In this document: positions 33,646 through 43,518 of the stretch, piece after piece
How the letters are laid out: the number at the start of each line of letters is the position of its first letter
Position numbering within the stretch: position 1 is the first letter of the stretch
Assembly: GCF_027492855.1 (NCBI RefSeq)
Contig: NZ_JAPUDY010000050.1
Span: 1 to 64,000 of the forward strand
DNA: 64,000 nt
Source of the DNA: Acidovorax sp.
GTDB lineage: Bacteria > Pseudomonadota > Gammaproteobacteria > Burkholderiales > Burkholderiaceae_C
Reading direction: 5' to 3'
Translations under genes and position numbers: made by a program
Notes under the pieces: model-generated
Told to the model about the DNA's origin: nothing
What the model saw: the letters and a program-made list of their open reading frames with translations, nothing else
Database searches by the model: none

Positions 33646-35277
33646 TTACACGAAGCCGAGCGCCCCGATGTCCACCGTATCCACCTGTTCCGCCTCCAGA
33701 AACTCCAGCCCGTAGCGCATGTACACCCCTTCACGCACAAACACCTCGAACAGGTCGGGGTCGATGTGCCCGTTGTCCCGCATCCGGCACATGATGGCCA
33801 ACGCCTGCGACAAAGCCATTCCGCTTTTGTAGGGCCGGTCTGCCGCCGTCAGCGCCTCGAAGATATCGGCAATGCCCATCATGCGCGCCTGCACCGACAT
33901 CTGTTCGCGCGTGAGGCCACGCGGGTAGCCCTTGCCATCCATGCGCTCATGGTGGCCGCCCGCGTATTCGGGCACGTTCTTCAGGTGCCGGGGCCAGGGC
34001 AGTGTCTCCAGCATCTTGATGGTGGCGACGATGTGGTAGTTGATGGTGTCGCGCTCGGCCTGGGTCAGCGTGCCTGCGCGGATGGTGAGGTTCTCCACCT
34101 CCTCGGCCGTCAGAAAACTGGTCTGCACGCCTTGGGGGTTGCGCCAGCGCCGCATGGTGGCGATGTCACGCACGCGCTGCTGGTCTTCGGCCCGCATCGC
34201 CTCGGTGCCCCCGTTGCAGCGGCGCAGAAAGTCGCGGTCGTCCTCCAGGCCCTGAATCTCTTGCTGCAGGCCCTGCAGCTCTTGCCCCTCAGCGCGCGGA
34301 CTGACCACCGGGCGCAGCGCCAACTGGCGGCGCAGCGCGGCCAGTTCGGCGTCGCGCTTGAGCACCTCAAAGCGCGTGTCCAGCAAACCGATGCGATCGA
34401 AAATCGTCTGCAGCTTGGTGGCCTTGTCCACCACATGCACGGGCGTGGTGATCTTGCCGCAGTCGTGCAGCAGCCCCGCCATTTTCAGCTCATAGTGGTC
34501 GCGGTCGCTCATGCTGAACGACGCCAGCGGGCCCTCTGTGGTGGCGTTCACCGCCTCCGCCAACATCATGGTGAGGGCTGGAACGCGCTGGCAGTGGCCA
34601 CCGGTGTAGGGCGATTTTTCGTCGATGGCCAGGTTGATGAGGTTCACGAACGACTCGAACAGACGCTCCAGTTGCGTAATGAGCAGCCGGTTGGTCAGCG
34701 CAATCGCTGCCTGCGAGGCCAGCGACTCCGCCAGGCTCTGGTCCGCCTGCGAGAACGTGGTCACCTCGCCCGTCTCAGGGTCGCGCGCATTGATGAGCTG
34801 CAGCACACCGATCAGTTCGCGGTCATGGTTCTTCATCGGCACCGTGAGGAACGACTGCGACCGGTAGCCCGTGCGTGCATCAAAATCGCGCGTGCCCGAA
34901 AAATCAAACCCCGCAGCGCCATACGCATCAGCAATGTTCACCGTGCAGTCGTGAATGGCCGCGTGCGCAGCCACCAGCGAGTCGTTGGGCGCGCCATCGG
35001 CTGTGCGCAAGGGCAGCAGCGGCAGGTCGATAGGCTTGCCCGTGGTACCCCCCAGGCGAATGCTCAACGAGTCGGTGCGCAGGATCTCGAACTTGAGGGC
35101 GGACTGGTCCTCCGTCACGCTGTAGAGCGTGCCGCCATCCGCGCAAGTGATGGTCTTGGCGGCCTCCAGGATGTTCTCCAGCAGTCGGTCGATGTCGCGT
35201 TCGCGCGAGAGCGCCGCACCGATGCCATTGAGCTGTTCGAGCCTGCGGAACAGATGGAGAGTGGATTCCTTGCTCAT
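33646..35277 (-). CDS. GAF/HD-GYP c-di-GMP phosphodiesterase
   Basis: A 543-residue protein starting at ATG 35277 after AAGGTGG. The N-terminal GAF-like sensor (about 10-180, with [22 protein letters not shown]) is followed by an interrupted HD-GYP domain with [17 protein letters not shown] and [15 protein letters not shown] helical insertion of about 120 residues separates the HD and GYP parts, longer than in minimal HD-GYP proteins. It should hydrolyse c-di-GMP to GMP in the cytoplasm. It is on the same strand as, and 115 bp or more upstream of, the GGDEF-EAL gene. Confidence 0.9.
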   Translation of the reverse strand: MSKESTLHLFRRLEQLNGIGAALSRERDIDRLLENILEAAKTITCADGGTLYSVTEDQSALKFEILRTDSLSIRLGGTTGKPIDLPLLPLRTADGAPNDSLVAAHAAIHDCTVNIADAYGAAGFDFSGTRDFDARTGYRSQSFLTVPMKNHDRELIGVLQLINARDPETGEVTTFSQADQSLAESLASQAAIALTNRLLITQLERLFESFVNLINLAIDEKSPYTGGHCQRVPALTMMLAEAVNATTEGPLASFSMSDRDHYELKMAGLLHDCGKITTPVHVVDKATKLQTIFDRIGLLDTRFEVLKRDAELAALRRQLALRPVVSPRAEGQELQGLQQEIQGLEDDRDFLRRCNGGTEAMRAEDQQRVRDIATMRRWRNPQGVQTSFLTAEEVENLTIRAGTLTQAERDTINYHIVATIKMLETLPWPRHLKNVPEYAGGHHERMDGKGYPRGLTREQMSVQARMMGIADIFEALTAADRPYKSGMALSQALAIMCRMRDNGHIDPDLFEVFVREGVYMRYGLEFLEAEQVDTVDIGALGFV

Positions 35278-35367
35278 GCGACCACCTTGGATACAGCGTT
35301 GGCGACCCCGCATCGTAACGAAAGGCGACGCTTATCATCACTCTTTTCCTTTCAACTCGCCCATTTC

Positions 35368-36327
35368 GTGGACCCGGTCACCCCCCGCTTTCTCACCGCA
35401 GCCCTCTACCAGTTCGTGGATCTGCCAGACTTTGCCGCGTTACAAGGGCCTTTGCAGTCACTGTGCGATGCCCACGGCGTGCGCGGCATGCTGCTGCTGG
35501 CGCCCGAAGGCATCAACGGCACCATCGCAGGCGAGCCCAGTGGCGTGTACGCGGTGCTGGCCTGGCTGCGCAGCGATGCCCGTTTTGCTGCCCTGCAGCA
35601 CAAAGAGGCGCACGCAGAGCGCATGCCGTTTTACCGCATGCGCGTGCGGCTCAAGCGCGAGATCGTCACCCTGGGCGTACCGGGCCTGAACCCCGCGCGC
35701 AATGCGGGCACCTATGTGAAGCCCGAAGACTGGAACGCGCTGATTGACGACCCCGGCGTGGTGGTGGTGGACACACGCAACGACTATGAGGTGGGCATCG
35801 GTACTTTCGAGCGCGCCATCAACCCGCACACCCAAAGCTTTGCGGAGTTTCCCGCCTGGGTGGCGCAGCAATCGCAACCGGGCGGCGCGCTGGCAGGCAA
35901 GCCGCGCGTGGCCATGTTCTGCACCGGCGGCATCCGCTGCGAAAAATCCACCGCCTTCCTCAAGTCACAGGGGTTCGATGAGGTGTACCACCTCGAAGGC
36001 GGCATCCTCAAATACCTGGAAACCGTGCCCGAGCAGAACAGCCGCTGGCATGGCGACTGTTTTGTGTTCGACGAGCGCGTGTCTGTCGGCCACGGCCTGG
36101 CGCCGGGCCACCACCAACTCTGCCGATCCTGCCGCATGCCGCTGGGCGAGGCGGAACTGGCGTCGCCCCATTACGTGCGGGGTGTGAGCTGCTCGTTTTG
36201 CCACGGCACCCGCACGCCTGAGCAGGAGCGCGCCCTGGCGGAGCGTGAACGGCAGATGCAGCTGGCAGCACAGCGTGGCGAAGAACATATCGGGGCACGC
36301 CAACCCGGCGCACCGCGCAAGCCATGA
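35368..36327 (+). CDS. trhO: tRNA uridine(34) hydroxylase TrhO (rhodanese domain)
   Basis: A 319-residue member of the YceA/TrhO family, which hydroxylates uridine 34 of certain tRNAs using oxygen. The N-terminal acylphosphatase-like domain opens with [17 protein letters not shown], and the rhodanese domain carries Cys185 in [12 protein letters not shown]. The C-terminal part has CRSCRMPLG and CSFCHG, a likely zinc site. The chosen start is GTG 35368; the frame continues far upstream opposite other genes but the GTG gives the family's normal N-terminus. Its stop overlaps the GST start by four bases (ATGA), implying translational coupling. Confidence 0.9.
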   Translation: MDPVTPRFLTAALYQFVDLPDFAALQGPLQSLCDAHGVRGMLLLAPEGINGTIAGEPSGVYAVLAWLRSDARFAALQHKEAHAERMPFYRMRVRLKREIVTLGVPGLNPARNAGTYVKPEDWNALIDDPGVVVVDTRNDYEVGIGTFERAINPHTQSFAEFPAWVAQQSQPGGALAGKPRVAMFCTGGIRCEKSTAFLKSQGFDEVYHLEGGILKYLETVPEQNSRWHGDCFVFDERVSVGHGLAPGHHQLCRSCRMPLGEAELASPHYVRGVSCSFCHGTRTPEQERALAERERQMQLAAQRGEEHIGARQPGAPRKP

Positions 36328-36986
36328 CCGCCCTGCCCGTTCTCTATTCCTTCCGCCGCTGCCCCTACGCCATGCGCGCCCGACTGGCCCTGGCAGTGAG
36401 CGGCCAGGCCTGCGAACTGCGCGAAGTGGTGCTCAAAAACAAGCCGCAGGGGCTCCTGCAGGCCTCGCCCAAGGCCGCAGTGCCCGTGCTGGTGCTGCCA
36501 GGCGGTCAGGTGCTGGAGCAAAGCCTGGAGATCATGCTGTGGGCGCTGGCGCAGCGCGACCCGGAAGGCTGGCTCACGCCGAGCCAGGGCAACTTGGAAG
36601 AGATGCTGGCATGGATCGCAGAATGCGATGGCCCCTTCAAGCAAGCGCTGGACCGGTGCAAGTACCCGAATCGTTATCCCGATGCAGACATCGACGCAGA
36701 ACGCGCAAAGGCAGTGGCCTGGCTGAGCGCGTTGGACGAACGGCTATCCATCCAGCCCTATTTGTTCGGCACCCACGCAACGCTGGCCGACATGGCGATT
36801 GCGCCCTTTGTGCGCCAGTTTGCGGGCATTGATGCGGGTTGGTGGGCGGCACAGCCGTGGCCTCGTTTGCAGGCCTGGCTGGCGCAATGGGTGGCTGCAC
36901 CACTGTTTGCCGACGTGATGCACAAGCTGCCTGCGTGGGTTGATGGAACACAAGGGGTGGTATTTCCGTTGCGCGCAGACAATTAG
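36324..36986 (+). CDS. Glutathione S-transferase family protein
   Basis: A 220-residue GST with a thioredoxin-fold N-terminal domain ([22 protein letters not shown]) and an alpha-helical C-terminal domain (about 90-210, with [23 protein letters not shown]). The CPYA segment and [22 protein letters not shown] fit Grx2/YfcF-like bacterial GSTs. It overlaps the trhO stop by four bases, so both are translated from one message. Substrate is unknown. Confidence 0.88.
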   Translation: MTALPVLYSFRRCPYAMRARLALAVSGQACELREVVLKNKPQGLLQASPKAAVPVLVLPGGQVLEQSLEIMLWALAQRDPEGWLTPSQGNLEEMLAWIAECDGPFKQALDRCKYPNRYPDADIDAERAKAVAWLSALDERLSIQPYLFGTHATLADMAIAPFVRQFAGIDAGWWAAQPWPRLQAWLAQWVAAPLFADVMHKLPAWVDGTQGVVFPLRADN

Positions 36987-37094
36987 AGCTGCCAACAAAA
37001 CCCGTCTGACGTCGTGTCCGCGTCTTGCCGTGGCACTCGCACTGCTTGCGGCGTGGCGACCAGGGCGTGACGCGGTGAGAGGCTCATCGCGCCT

Positions 37095-37667
37095 TTACGC
37101 GCTGGCGGCCCGGCTTCCGAATTTGCGCGCCTTGAAAGCCAGCATCACGAGGAGAATGCCGAAGAAGATGGCGTAGGCAGCAATCAACCAAAGCACGGCA
37201 AGGGCACCCGCTCCCGGCTGCGCCACGAGGAGAATGCCGAACACGACAGAAGCGAGCCCGCCAAGGATGAGCCACCACTCACCCTCGATCTCTTTGCGCA
37301 GGCGTATTGCGGCCACGATCTGGAGCACACCCGTGGCAATCGCCCAGATCGCTATGTAGAACAAAAGCACCAGTGCGGTAACCCCGGGGGCGGCGAAAGT
37401 CAGCCCCCCGGCACCGATACCCAGCAGCCCCCACAGAAGCAGCACCCACCAGGACTCATGCTCCTTGCGCCCTGCAATGGCGGCCCAGACACCGAGAATG
37501 CCATCCGCCAAGGCATAGACCCCGAAAAGTATCACCAGCGCGCCGAGCGAGATTCCCGGCAGAACCCAGGTAAGAACACCGAATGCGATCGCGGCCAAGC
37601 CGCGCAGCAGAAGCACCCACCAGGTGTTATGGAGAATGGCGGCCATTTTGTTCTCGACGAGATTCAT
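37095..37667 (-). CDS. HdeD-family membrane protein (DUF308)
   Basis: A 190-residue protein with about six hydrophobic segments, beginning WWVLLLRGLAAIAFGVLTWVLPG and with internal duplication of the WWVLL-type hairpin. It matches the HdeD/DUF308 family, which in Escherichia coli contributes to acid resistance at high cell density. The ATG at 37667 is preceded by AGGAGGG. It is a single gene flanked by AT-rich sequence. Function in this organism is inferred only from the family. Confidence 0.85.
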   Translation of the reverse strand: MNLVENKMAAILHNTWWVLLLRGLAAIAFGVLTWVLPGISLGALVILFGVYALADGILGVWAAIAGRKEHESWWVLLLWGLLGIGAGGLTFAAPGVTALVLLFYIAIWAIATGVLQIVAAIRLRKEIEGEWWLILGGLASVVFGILLVAQPGAGALAVLWLIAAYAIFFGILLVMLAFKARKFGSRAASA

Positions 37668-37869
37668 GGTTATTCCCTCCTTACGGGTCTATGGTTAACA
37701 GTTGATTAACTTCGATGCCATCGGCAATTTACCGGACATGCCATTCTGCCTATTGGGTGGCAAGGCTCATTCACGAAAAAGAAACTATTTGCAATCACCA
37801 TTGGCTGCAAAGAGCGGTTTTAATGAACTAATCAATATCACACAGTCATCACTGTCCGCCCAAAAACAA

Positions 37870-37891
37870 AAGGCGCTCCGAAGAGCGCCTT
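37870..37891 (-). terminator. Terminator downstream of dsbB
   Basis: AAGGCGCTC (37870-37878) pairs with GAGCGCCTT (37883-37891) around a CGAA loop. On the minus strand the stem is followed by TTGTTTTTG. The rest of the hdeD-dsbB gap is AT-rich and shows no gene. Confidence 0.85.
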
Positions 37892-37913
37892 GTATCAGTC
37901 CGGGCCAAAAGCA

Positions 37914-38444
37914 TCAAGCCATCGAGTAGCCCGATCCCCCCCGGTTACCACCTTTCAACGCTCGCACCAGCAGCGCCAGCAGCACTACCGCAAACCCCAC
38001 AAAACAAACAAACGACCAGTTGGCAATCGAGCCGCCCAGAAACGTCCAGTCGATCGCCGTGCAGTCGCCCGAGCCCCGGAAAATCATGGGAATGGCGCGG
38101 CTTAGGGAATAGTTTTCGATCATTCCGTAGAAGTCACGGCCACAGGTAGCGATTTCAGGGGGATACCACTGCAGCCAGCTTTGGCGGGCAGCCACGAAGG
38201 CGCCGAAGCCCGAGGCGGCCAGGGCCAGCACAGCCCAGCTCATCCACCAACCTTTTTTGGCCCTGACGCTTGCCAGGCCTGTAAAGATCGCTACACCAAT
38301 GAGAGCATAGCGCTGCACGATGCACATGGGGCATGGCTCCAAGCCCACCGCGTACTGCAGGTACATGCCAAACGCCAGCATGGCCACGCAGGCTGCGCTG
38401 ATGAGCGCGAGGGTGCGGCGGGGCGCCGCAGTCAACCAATTCAT
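37914..38444 (-). CDS. dsbB: Disulfide bond formation protein DsbB
   Basis: A 176-residue inner-membrane quinone reductase that reoxidises DsbA. The first redox pair is Cys38/Cys41 (GLEPCPMC) and the second Cys101/Cys128. Four membrane segments are visible. I took ATG 38444 with GAAGGA before it; an in-frame ATG at 38471 is possible but would add a charged extension. It is followed by a terminator and preceded by the sulfate uptake genes, with no dsbA nearby. Confidence 0.92.
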   Translation of the reverse strand: MNWLTAAPRRTLALISAACVAMLAFGMYLQYAVGLEPCPMCIVQRYALIGVAIFTGLASVRAKKGWWMSWAVLALAASGFGAFVAARQSWLQWYPPEIATCGRDFYGMIENYSLSRAIPMIFRGSGDCTAIDWTFLGGSIANWSFVCFVGFAVVLLALLVRALKGGNRGGSGYSMA

Positions 38445-38513
38445 TCCTTCTTCCTCATTCTCAATAGCCATGGCCCACAAAACCGCCACGCCCTATGCCA
38501 GTCCACCGAGTAT

Positions 38514-38553
38514 GTCCCCCTCAGTGGGGAAGACGCACAGCGGCTCAGGGGGA
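38514..38553 (+). repeat. CCCCCT-type hairpin repeat after cysA, copy 1
   Basis: A C-run (TCCCCCTCAGTGGGGA) and later CAGGGGG flank GACGCACAGCGGC-like sequence, which can fold as a hairpin. It lies just beyond the cysA stop codon. A longer relative lies between cysT and sbp, and a fragment may lie at 2610-2640. Confidence 0.6.
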
Positions 38554-38554
38554 G

Positions 38555-39679
38555 TCAAATTCCAGCGGCGTGATCCAGAAAAACGCGAGCGCGGCGTGGT
38601 GTGACCACCAGCGTTTCGCCCTCTTTGAAGCCCATTTCCTTGAACTGCTGCGCAGGGATCTGCGCTTCGATCAAGGGGTCTGGGGACGCATTGTCCGCTG
38701 GTTTGTGATCCTGGGTCGGAATAAGTTCCAGGCGCGCAATCGGCCCCACCACGATGGCACGGCTCAGTTGGGCAACGATGCCACGGGGGCGGCCTTCGGC
38801 GTCCAGGCCCGCACCGGGGGAGTAGCGCTCCACGTCCAGGTCGTGCGGGCGCACGTAGGCAAAGGCCTTGGCGTTTTGCGCCTGGCTGTGCTCGGGCGAG
38901 TCAAGCTGCATGCCCTCCAAATGCACCAGGCCTTCGTGGGCGCGGCCGTGGAACAGGTTCACGTCGCCCAAAAAGCCATAGACAAACGGGCTGGCGGGCT
39001 GGTCCCACACCTGCTGGGGCGAGCCGCTTTGCTCGATGCGGCCCTGGTTGATCACCACCACGCGGTCGGCCACTTCCAGCGCTTCTTCCTGGTCGTGGGT
39101 CACGAAGATGCTGGTCACATGCAGCTCGTCGTGCAGGCGGCGCAGCCAGCGGCGCAGTTCCTTGCGCACCTTGGCATCGAGCGCGCCGAAGGGCTCGTCC
39201 AGCAGCAGCACCTTGGGCTCCACCGCCAGGGCGCGGGCCAGGGCAATGCGCTGGCGCTGGCCCCCCGAAAGCTGCGAGGGGTAGCGGTCGGCCAGCCAAT
39301 CGAGCTGCACGAGCTTGAGCAGGTCCATCACCTTCTGTTTGATCTGCGCCTCGCTCGGGCGCTCGCTACGAGGCTTCACGCGCAGGCCGAAGGCGACGTT
39401 CTCGAACACCGTCATGTGGCGAAACAGCGCGTAGTGCTGGAACACAAAGCCCACGTTGCGCTCGCGCACGTGCACGTCGGTGGTGTCTTCGCCGCTGAAG
39501 TGGATGGTGCCCACGTCGGCGGTTTCCAGCCCCGCGATGATGCGCAAGAGCGTGGTCTTGCCGCAGCCCGAGGGGCCGAGCAGCGCGATGAGTTCACCCG
39601 ATGCGATGTCCAGGCTCACGTCGCGCAGGGCCTGGAAGTCGCCGAACTGCTTGCTGACGTTACGGATTTCAATGCTCAT
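38555..39679 (-). CDS. cysA: Sulfate/thiosulfate ABC transporter ATP-binding protein
   Basis: A 374-residue ABC ATPase with Walker [10 protein letters not shown], signature [15 protein letters not shown], Walker [13 protein letters not shown] and H-loop VTHDQ, plus a C-terminal TOBE-like regulatory part (about 250-370). It powers sulfate and thiosulfate import and is the last gene of the sbp-cysT-cysW-cysA run on the minus strand. Start at ATG 39679. Confidence 0.95.
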   Translation of the reverse strand: MSIEIRNVSKQFGDFQALRDVSLDIASGELIALLGPSGCGKTTLLRIIAGLETADVGTIHFSGEDTTDVHVRERNVGFVFQHYALFRHMTVFENVAFGLRVKPRSERPSEAQIKQKVMDLLKLVQLDWLADRYPSQLSGGQRQRIALARALAVEPKVLLLDEPFGALDAKVRKELRRWLRRLHDELHVTSIFVTHDQEEALEVADRVVVINQGRIEQSGSPQQVWDQPASPFVYGFLGDVNLFHGRAHEGLVHLEGMQLDSPEHSQAQNAKAFAYVRPHDLDVERYSPGAGLDAEGRPRGIVAQLSRAIVVGPIARLELIPTQDHKPADNASPDPLIEAQIPAQQFKEMGFKEGETLVVTPRRARVFLDHAAGI

Positions 39680-39692
39680 GTTCTTTTTTCCT

Positions 39693-40595
39693 TCACACGC
39701 CAGCGGGCGCGGGGCGTTCTGGCGGCAATTCGGCGGCAGCCTTCTGCGCCTGCTCGTTGCGGTGTTCGGCTATGGTCTTGATGACCAGCGTGACCAAGGC
39801 CAACAAGGCCAGCAGCGATGCCGCCGCGAACGCCGCCACCGACTGGTATTCGTTGTAGAGAATCTCGACGTGCAGCGGGATGGTGTTGGTCTGGCCCCGG
39901 ATGTGGCCCGACACCACCGACACCGCGCCGAACTCACCCATGGCCCGCGCGTTGCACAGGATCACGCCGTACAGCAAACCCCACTTGATGTTGGGCAAGG
40001 TCACATACCAAAAGGTCTGCCAGCCGGTAGCGCCCAGCACGATGGCGGCCTGCTCCTCGTCATTGCCCTGGGCTTGCATCAGCGGGATCAGTTCGCGGGC
40101 GATGAAGGGGAAGGTCACGAACACCGTGGCCAGCACGATGCCGGGGATGGCAAAGATGATCTTGATGTCGTGCTCGGCCAGCCAGGGGCCGAACCAGCCC
40201 TGCGCGCCAAACATCAACACATAAATCAGGCCCGCCACCACGGGCGATACCGAGAACGGCAGGTCCACCAGCGTGGTCAAAAACGCCTTGCCCCTGAACT
40301 CGTATTTGGCGATGCACCAGGCGGCCGCTACGCCGAACACCAGGTTCAGCGGCACGGCGATGAGTGCGGTGATCAGCGTGAGCTTGATGGCCGACCAGGC
40401 ATCGGGCTCGCGCAGGCCTTCCAGATACGCGCCAAAGCCCTTGCGCAGCGCCTCTGCAAACACAGCGGCCAGCGGCAGCACCAAAAACAGCAGCATGAAG
40501 GCCAGCGCAACGCCGATAAGCGTGTAGCGCACCCAGGGTGCCTCGGTGGTGCCTGCTCGCGCGCGGCGCACGGTGCGGGAATTGGCGCCGCTCAT
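39693..40595 (-). CDS. cysW: Sulfate ABC transporter permease CysW
   Basis: A 300-residue permease with six membrane segments and the cytoplasmic EAA loop [25 protein letters not shown]. It forms the sulfate channel with CysT. Its start overlaps the cysT stop by four bases, so the pair is translationally coupled, and it ends 13 bp before cysA. Similarity in length and motifs to CysW is good. Confidence 0.94.
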   Translation of the reverse strand: MSGANSRTVRRARAGTTEAPWVRYTLIGVALAFMLLFLVLPLAAVFAEALRKGFGAYLEGLREPDAWSAIKLTLITALIAVPLNLVFGVAAAWCIAKYEFRGKAFLTTLVDLPFSVSPVVAGLIYVLMFGAQGWFGPWLAEHDIKIIFAIPGIVLATVFVTFPFIARELIPLMQAQGNDEEQAAIVLGATGWQTFWYVTLPNIKWGLLYGVILCNARAMGEFGAVSVVSGHIRGQTNTIPLHVEILYNEYQSVAAFAAASLLALLALVTLVIKTIAEHRNEQAQKAAAELPPERPAPAGV

Positions 40596-41443
40596 GCTGG
40601 CGCCCCCGCGTGGCGTCGCTGCCAGGCCTGCAGCGCGTTGATGATGAGCAGCAGGATGAAGGAGATGATCAGCATCACCACCGCCACGGCCGTGGCGCCC
40701 GCGTAGTCGTATTGCTCGAGCTTGCCAATGATGATGAGCGGCGTGATTTCAGAAACCATGGGCATGTTGCCAGCGATGAAGATGACCGAACCGTATTCAC
40801 CCACCGCACGCGCGAACGCCATGGCAAAGCCGGTGAGCAGCGCGGGGGTGATGGAGGGCAGGATGACCTTGGTAAAGGTTTGCAGGCGCGTGGCGCCCAG
40901 GCAGGTGGCGGCTTCTTCGAGCTCTTTTTCGGCGTCTTCCAGCACGGGCTGCACAGTGCGCACCACAAACGGCAGGCCGATGAAGATGAGCGCAATCACA
41001 ATGCCCGCAGGCTTGAACGCCAACTGGATGCCCATGGGCTCCAGGATGCTGCCGACCCAGCCATTGCCGGCCAGCAGCGCAGTGAGCGAGATGCCCGCCA
41101 CCGCGGTAGGCAGTGCAAATGGCAGGTCCACCAGCGCATCGACGATCTTCTTGCCGGGGAACTTGTAGCGCACCAGCACCCAGGCGATCAGCAGGCCAAA
41201 CACCAGGTTGACCAGCGCCGCCAGAAACGAGGCCCCAAAGGTAAGCCGGTACGAGGCCAACACACGTGGTGCGCTGATGGCGGCCCAGAACTGCTCCCAG
41301 GTGAGAGTAAAGGTTTTGAAGATCAGTGCCGACAACGGGATCAGCACGATGATGCTCAGGTAGAACAGCGTGTAGCCCAGCGTGAGGCCAAAGCCGGGCA
41401 GCACCCGTTTAGGGCCCCGGCGGGCACCTTGGTTGTTATTCAT
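40592..41443 (-). CDS. cysT: Sulfate ABC transporter permease CysT (CysU)
   Basis: A 283-residue permease with six membrane segments and the EAA loop [25 protein letters not shown]. It partners CysW. It is separated from sbp by 138 bp that include a strong hairpin repeat, unlike the tight spacing of cysT-cysW-cysA, so the binding protein and membrane genes could be expressed at different levels. Confidence 0.94.
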   Translation of the reverse strand: MNNNQGARRGPKRVLPGFGLTLGYTLFYLSIIVLIPLSALIFKTFTLTWEQFWAAISAPRVLASYRLTFGASFLAALVNLVFGLLIAWVLVRYKFPGKKIVDALVDLPFALPTAVAGISLTALLAGNGWVGSILEPMGIQLAFKPAGIVIALIFIGLPFVVRTVQPVLEDAEKELEEAATCLGATRLQTFTKVILPSITPALLTGFAMAFARAVGEYGSVIFIAGNMPMVSEITPLIIIGKLEQYDYAGATAVAVVMLIISFILLLIINALQAWQRRHAGAPA

Positions 41444-41512
41444 AGGAAGCTATTTATTGCACACCGCCGACAGAAACTGGCGCGCCCCAAGCAAAGACCG
41501 CCGCGCTGGCGG

Positions 41513-41578
41513 TGTCCCCCTTCCCGAATTGCGCAGTCATTCGAGAGAAGGGGGAAGGCGCGCAGCGCCTCAGGGGGT
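41513..41578 (+). repeat. CCCCCT-type hairpin repeat between sbp and cysT, copy 2
   Basis: CCCCCTTC (41516-41523) pairs with GAAGGGGG (41547-41554), followed by AAGGCGCGCAGCGCC and CAGGGGG. It lies four bases beyond the sbp stop codon in the minus-strand transcript, positioned to protect or partly end the sbp message before cysT. Confidence 0.65.
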
Positions 41579-41581
41579 TGT

Positions 41582-42577
41582 TCACTTCGCGTAGAGCTTG
41601 TCGAACTGGCCACCGTCATTGAAGTGCACCTTCTGCGCTTCGGTCAGCGAACCGAAATACTTGGCCACCGTGAACTGCTTGAGTGGCTTGAAGGTGTCGG
41701 CATGCTTCTTGAGCACGGCCTCCGAGCGGGGGCGGATGGCGTGCTTGGCGGCGATCTCCTGCGCTTCGTCCGAGTACAGGTAGTCCAGATAGGCCTTGGC
41801 CAACTGGGCCGTGCCCTTCTTGGCTACAGTGCGCTCAACCACGGCCACGGGGTTCTCGGCCACCACGCTCACCGACGGATAGATCGGATCGACCTTGCCC
41901 GCGCCGAACTCGCGGTCGATGGAGACCACTTCGGACTCGAAGGTGATCAGCACGTCGCCCTGGTTGCGCTGCAAGAAGGTAGCAGTGGCGTCGCGCCCGC
42001 CCTTGGCCAGGATAGGCACGTTCTTGTAGAGCTTGCCCACGAACTCGGCAGCCTGGGCGTCGGTGCCACCCTTTTCACGCACGGCGCCCCAGGCGGCCAG
42101 GTAGGCATAGCGGCCGTTGCCGCCCGTCTTGGGGTTGACCACGATCACCTGCACGCCGGGCTTGATGAGGTCGTCCCAGTCCTTGATGTTCTTGGGGTTG
42201 CCATTGCGCACCAAAAACAGCATGGTCGATGCGGTGGGCGATGCGTCGTGGGGGAACTTCTGCCGCCAGTCCTTGGCCACCACGCCGTTGTCGGCCAAAA
42301 ACTGCACGTCGGTGGTGGTATTCATGGTCACCACGTCCGCCGCCAGGCCGTCGTTCACGGCGCGTGCCTGGGCGCTGGAGCCCGCGTGCGACTGGTCGAT
42401 CTTCACGTCCTGGCCGGTGGTCTTCTTGTAGTGCGCGGCGAAGGCTGCGTTGTAGTCCTTGTAGAACTCGCGGGCCACGTCATACGACACGTTGAGCAGC
42501 GAGTTCTGGGCGGTGGCCATGCCGCTGGCGGCCAGGGCCACGGAGGCCAGAAGGGTCTTGATTTTCAAAGAAGTCAT
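41582..42577 (-). CDS. sbp: Periplasmic sulfate-binding protein
   Basis: A 331-residue periplasmic sulfate-binding protein starting at ATG 42577, the start giving a normal Sec signal peptide ending MATAQ. The mature sequence LNVSYDVAREFYKDYNAAF, SHAGSSAQARAV and VVNPKTGGNGRYAYLAAWGA follows the Sbp/CysP family. It delivers sulfate to CysT/CysW/CysA. An AT-rich element 53-88 bases before the start is shared with the next hydrolase gene. Confidence 0.94.
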   Translation of the reverse strand: MTSLKIKTLLASVALAASGMATAQNSLLNVSYDVAREFYKDYNAAFAAHYKKTTGQDVKIDQSHAGSSAQARAVNDGLAADVVTMNTTTDVQFLADNGVVAKDWRQKFPHDASPTASTMLFLVRNGNPKNIKDWDDLIKPGVQVIVVNPKTGGNGRYAYLAAWGAVREKGGTDAQAAEFVGKLYKNVPILAKGGRDATATFLQRNQGDVLITFESEVVSIDREFGAGKVDPIYPSVSVVAENPVAVVERTVAKKGTAQLAKAYLDYLYSDEAQEIAAKHAIRPRSEAVLKKHADTFKPLKQFTVAKYFGSLTEAQKVHFNDGGQFDKLYAK

Positions 42578-42629
42578 GGTGTTGTCGCCCAAAAAAATGC
42601 TGGAGATAGCGCATTGTGCGCAGCCTCTC

Positions 42630-42665
42630 TTAAAACTCAAAAGAATATATTTTTGTTAAATAATC
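42630..42665 (-). promoter_or_regulatory. AT-rich element upstream of sbp, shared with the hydrolase gene
   Basis: This 36-bp stretch, beginning TTAAAACTCAAAAGA on the plus strand, aligns without gaps with 43352-43387 at 28 of 36 positions by hand count. It lies at the expected distance for a promoter/operator. Candidate regulator is CysB, by function of the genes only. Confidence 0.6.
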
Positions 42666-42682
42666 AGTTTTTGGAATATAGA

Positions 42683-42738
42683 ACAAAATAGGCCGTAGCG
42701 CTTGATGAATAAGCGCAAGCAGCTATAAAAAATATAGC
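42683..42738 (+). repeat. Dispersed ~60-bp palindromic repeat, copy 5
   Basis: GTAGCGCTTGATGAATAAGCGC followed by AAGCAGCTATAAAAAATATAGC, in the gap between the hydrolase stop and the sbp promoter region. Core arms are GCGCTT and AAGCGC. Confidence 0.85.
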
Positions 42739-42740
42739 GA

Positions 42741-43325
42741 TCAGGGAATCGCGAGGGCGGAGGACGTTTGCACAGCGGCTTGTGGCCGCGCCCCAGGTTC
42801 GCCCTGCAGCGACTGCAGCAGCGCCCAGCCCAGGGGCCACTCGCCATGGCCCGAGTCGATGTTGATGTGCCCTGCGTTCTGCATGCGCACAAACTCGCTG
42901 CCCCAGGCCCGCGCATAGGCACCCGCCAGGCGGATGGGGCAAAAGGGGTCGTTGCTGCTGGCCACCACGATGCTGCGGTAGGGCAGCGCCGCGTAGGGCA
43001 CGGGCGCAAAGTCGCTGAGCACGGCGCGGCGCTCCGGATCAGCCGGGGCCACCAGCAGCGCACCGCACACCCGGCCCGCTGCCTCAGCGCCCATGTGTGT
43101 GGTGGCAATGCAGCCCAGGCTGTGGGCCACGATCACCACCGGGTGCGGGGCTGCCAGCACCGTTTTTTCAAGCTGCCCGACCCAGGCTGAGCGGATGGGC
43201 GTGATCCAGTCGTCTTGCACCACGCGGCGGGCATGCGGCAAGCGCTCGGCCCACAGGCTTTGCCAGTGTCCGGGGCCCGAGTCGCGCCAGCCGGGGACGA
43301 TGATGATGGAGGGGGTGGAAGTCAC
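42741..43325 (-). CDS. RBBP9/YdeN-family alpha/beta hydrolase
   Basis: A 194-residue small serine hydrolase. The nucleophile lies in the AHSLG elbow, with a second triad part near NDPFCPI and a histidine in AGHINIDSG. The opening IIIVPGWRDSGPGHWQSLW is typical of the RBBP9/YdeN family. Substrate is unknown. Its upstream element matches that of sbp, so it may belong to the sulfur-starvation response, for example by splitting esters or thioesters that release sulfur compounds; that use is conjecture. Confidence 0.85.
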   Translation of the reverse strand: MTSTPSIIIVPGWRDSGPGHWQSLWAERLPHARRVVQDDWITPIRSAWVGQLEKTVLAAPHPVVIVAHSLGCIATTHMGAEAAGRVCGALLVAPADPERRAVLSDFAPVPYAALPYRSIVVASSNDPFCPIRLAGAYARAWGSEFVRMQNAGHINIDSGHGEWPLGWALLQSLQGEPGARPQAAVQTSSALAIP

Positions 43326-43351
43326 AGTGCTGGCATTCTGCGAGCCCCGCT

Positions 43352-43387
43352 TTAAAACCCAAACGACTTAATTCTTGTTATTTAATC
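43352..43387 (-). promoter_or_regulatory. AT-rich element upstream of the hydrolase, shared with sbp
   Basis: Begins TTAAAACCCAAACGACTTAA and lies 27-62 bases before the hydrolase start. It is the best partner of the sbp element (28 of 36 identical by hand count). Confidence 0.6.
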
Positions 43388-43518
43388 GCCAAATCATCTA
43401 AAAACCACCAATTTCCAGCCATTGGTGGGTCGCGGGCAAAAAATTTCGCCCGATTTAACCCCATCCGCCCGCCCCGTTCGTTTCACCCAGCACCACCACT
43501 TTTTTTGATGGAGCTGCC

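Noticed and set aside
33439-35367. Upstream extension of trhO
   Set aside because: The extension lies opposite the HD-GYP gene and lacks any domain; GTG 35368 gives the normal N-terminus.
37694-37710. GTTAAC-N5-ATTAAC-like palindrome before hdeD
   Set aside because: Arms are not symmetric enough and lie in generally AT-rich sequence; not supported as an operator.
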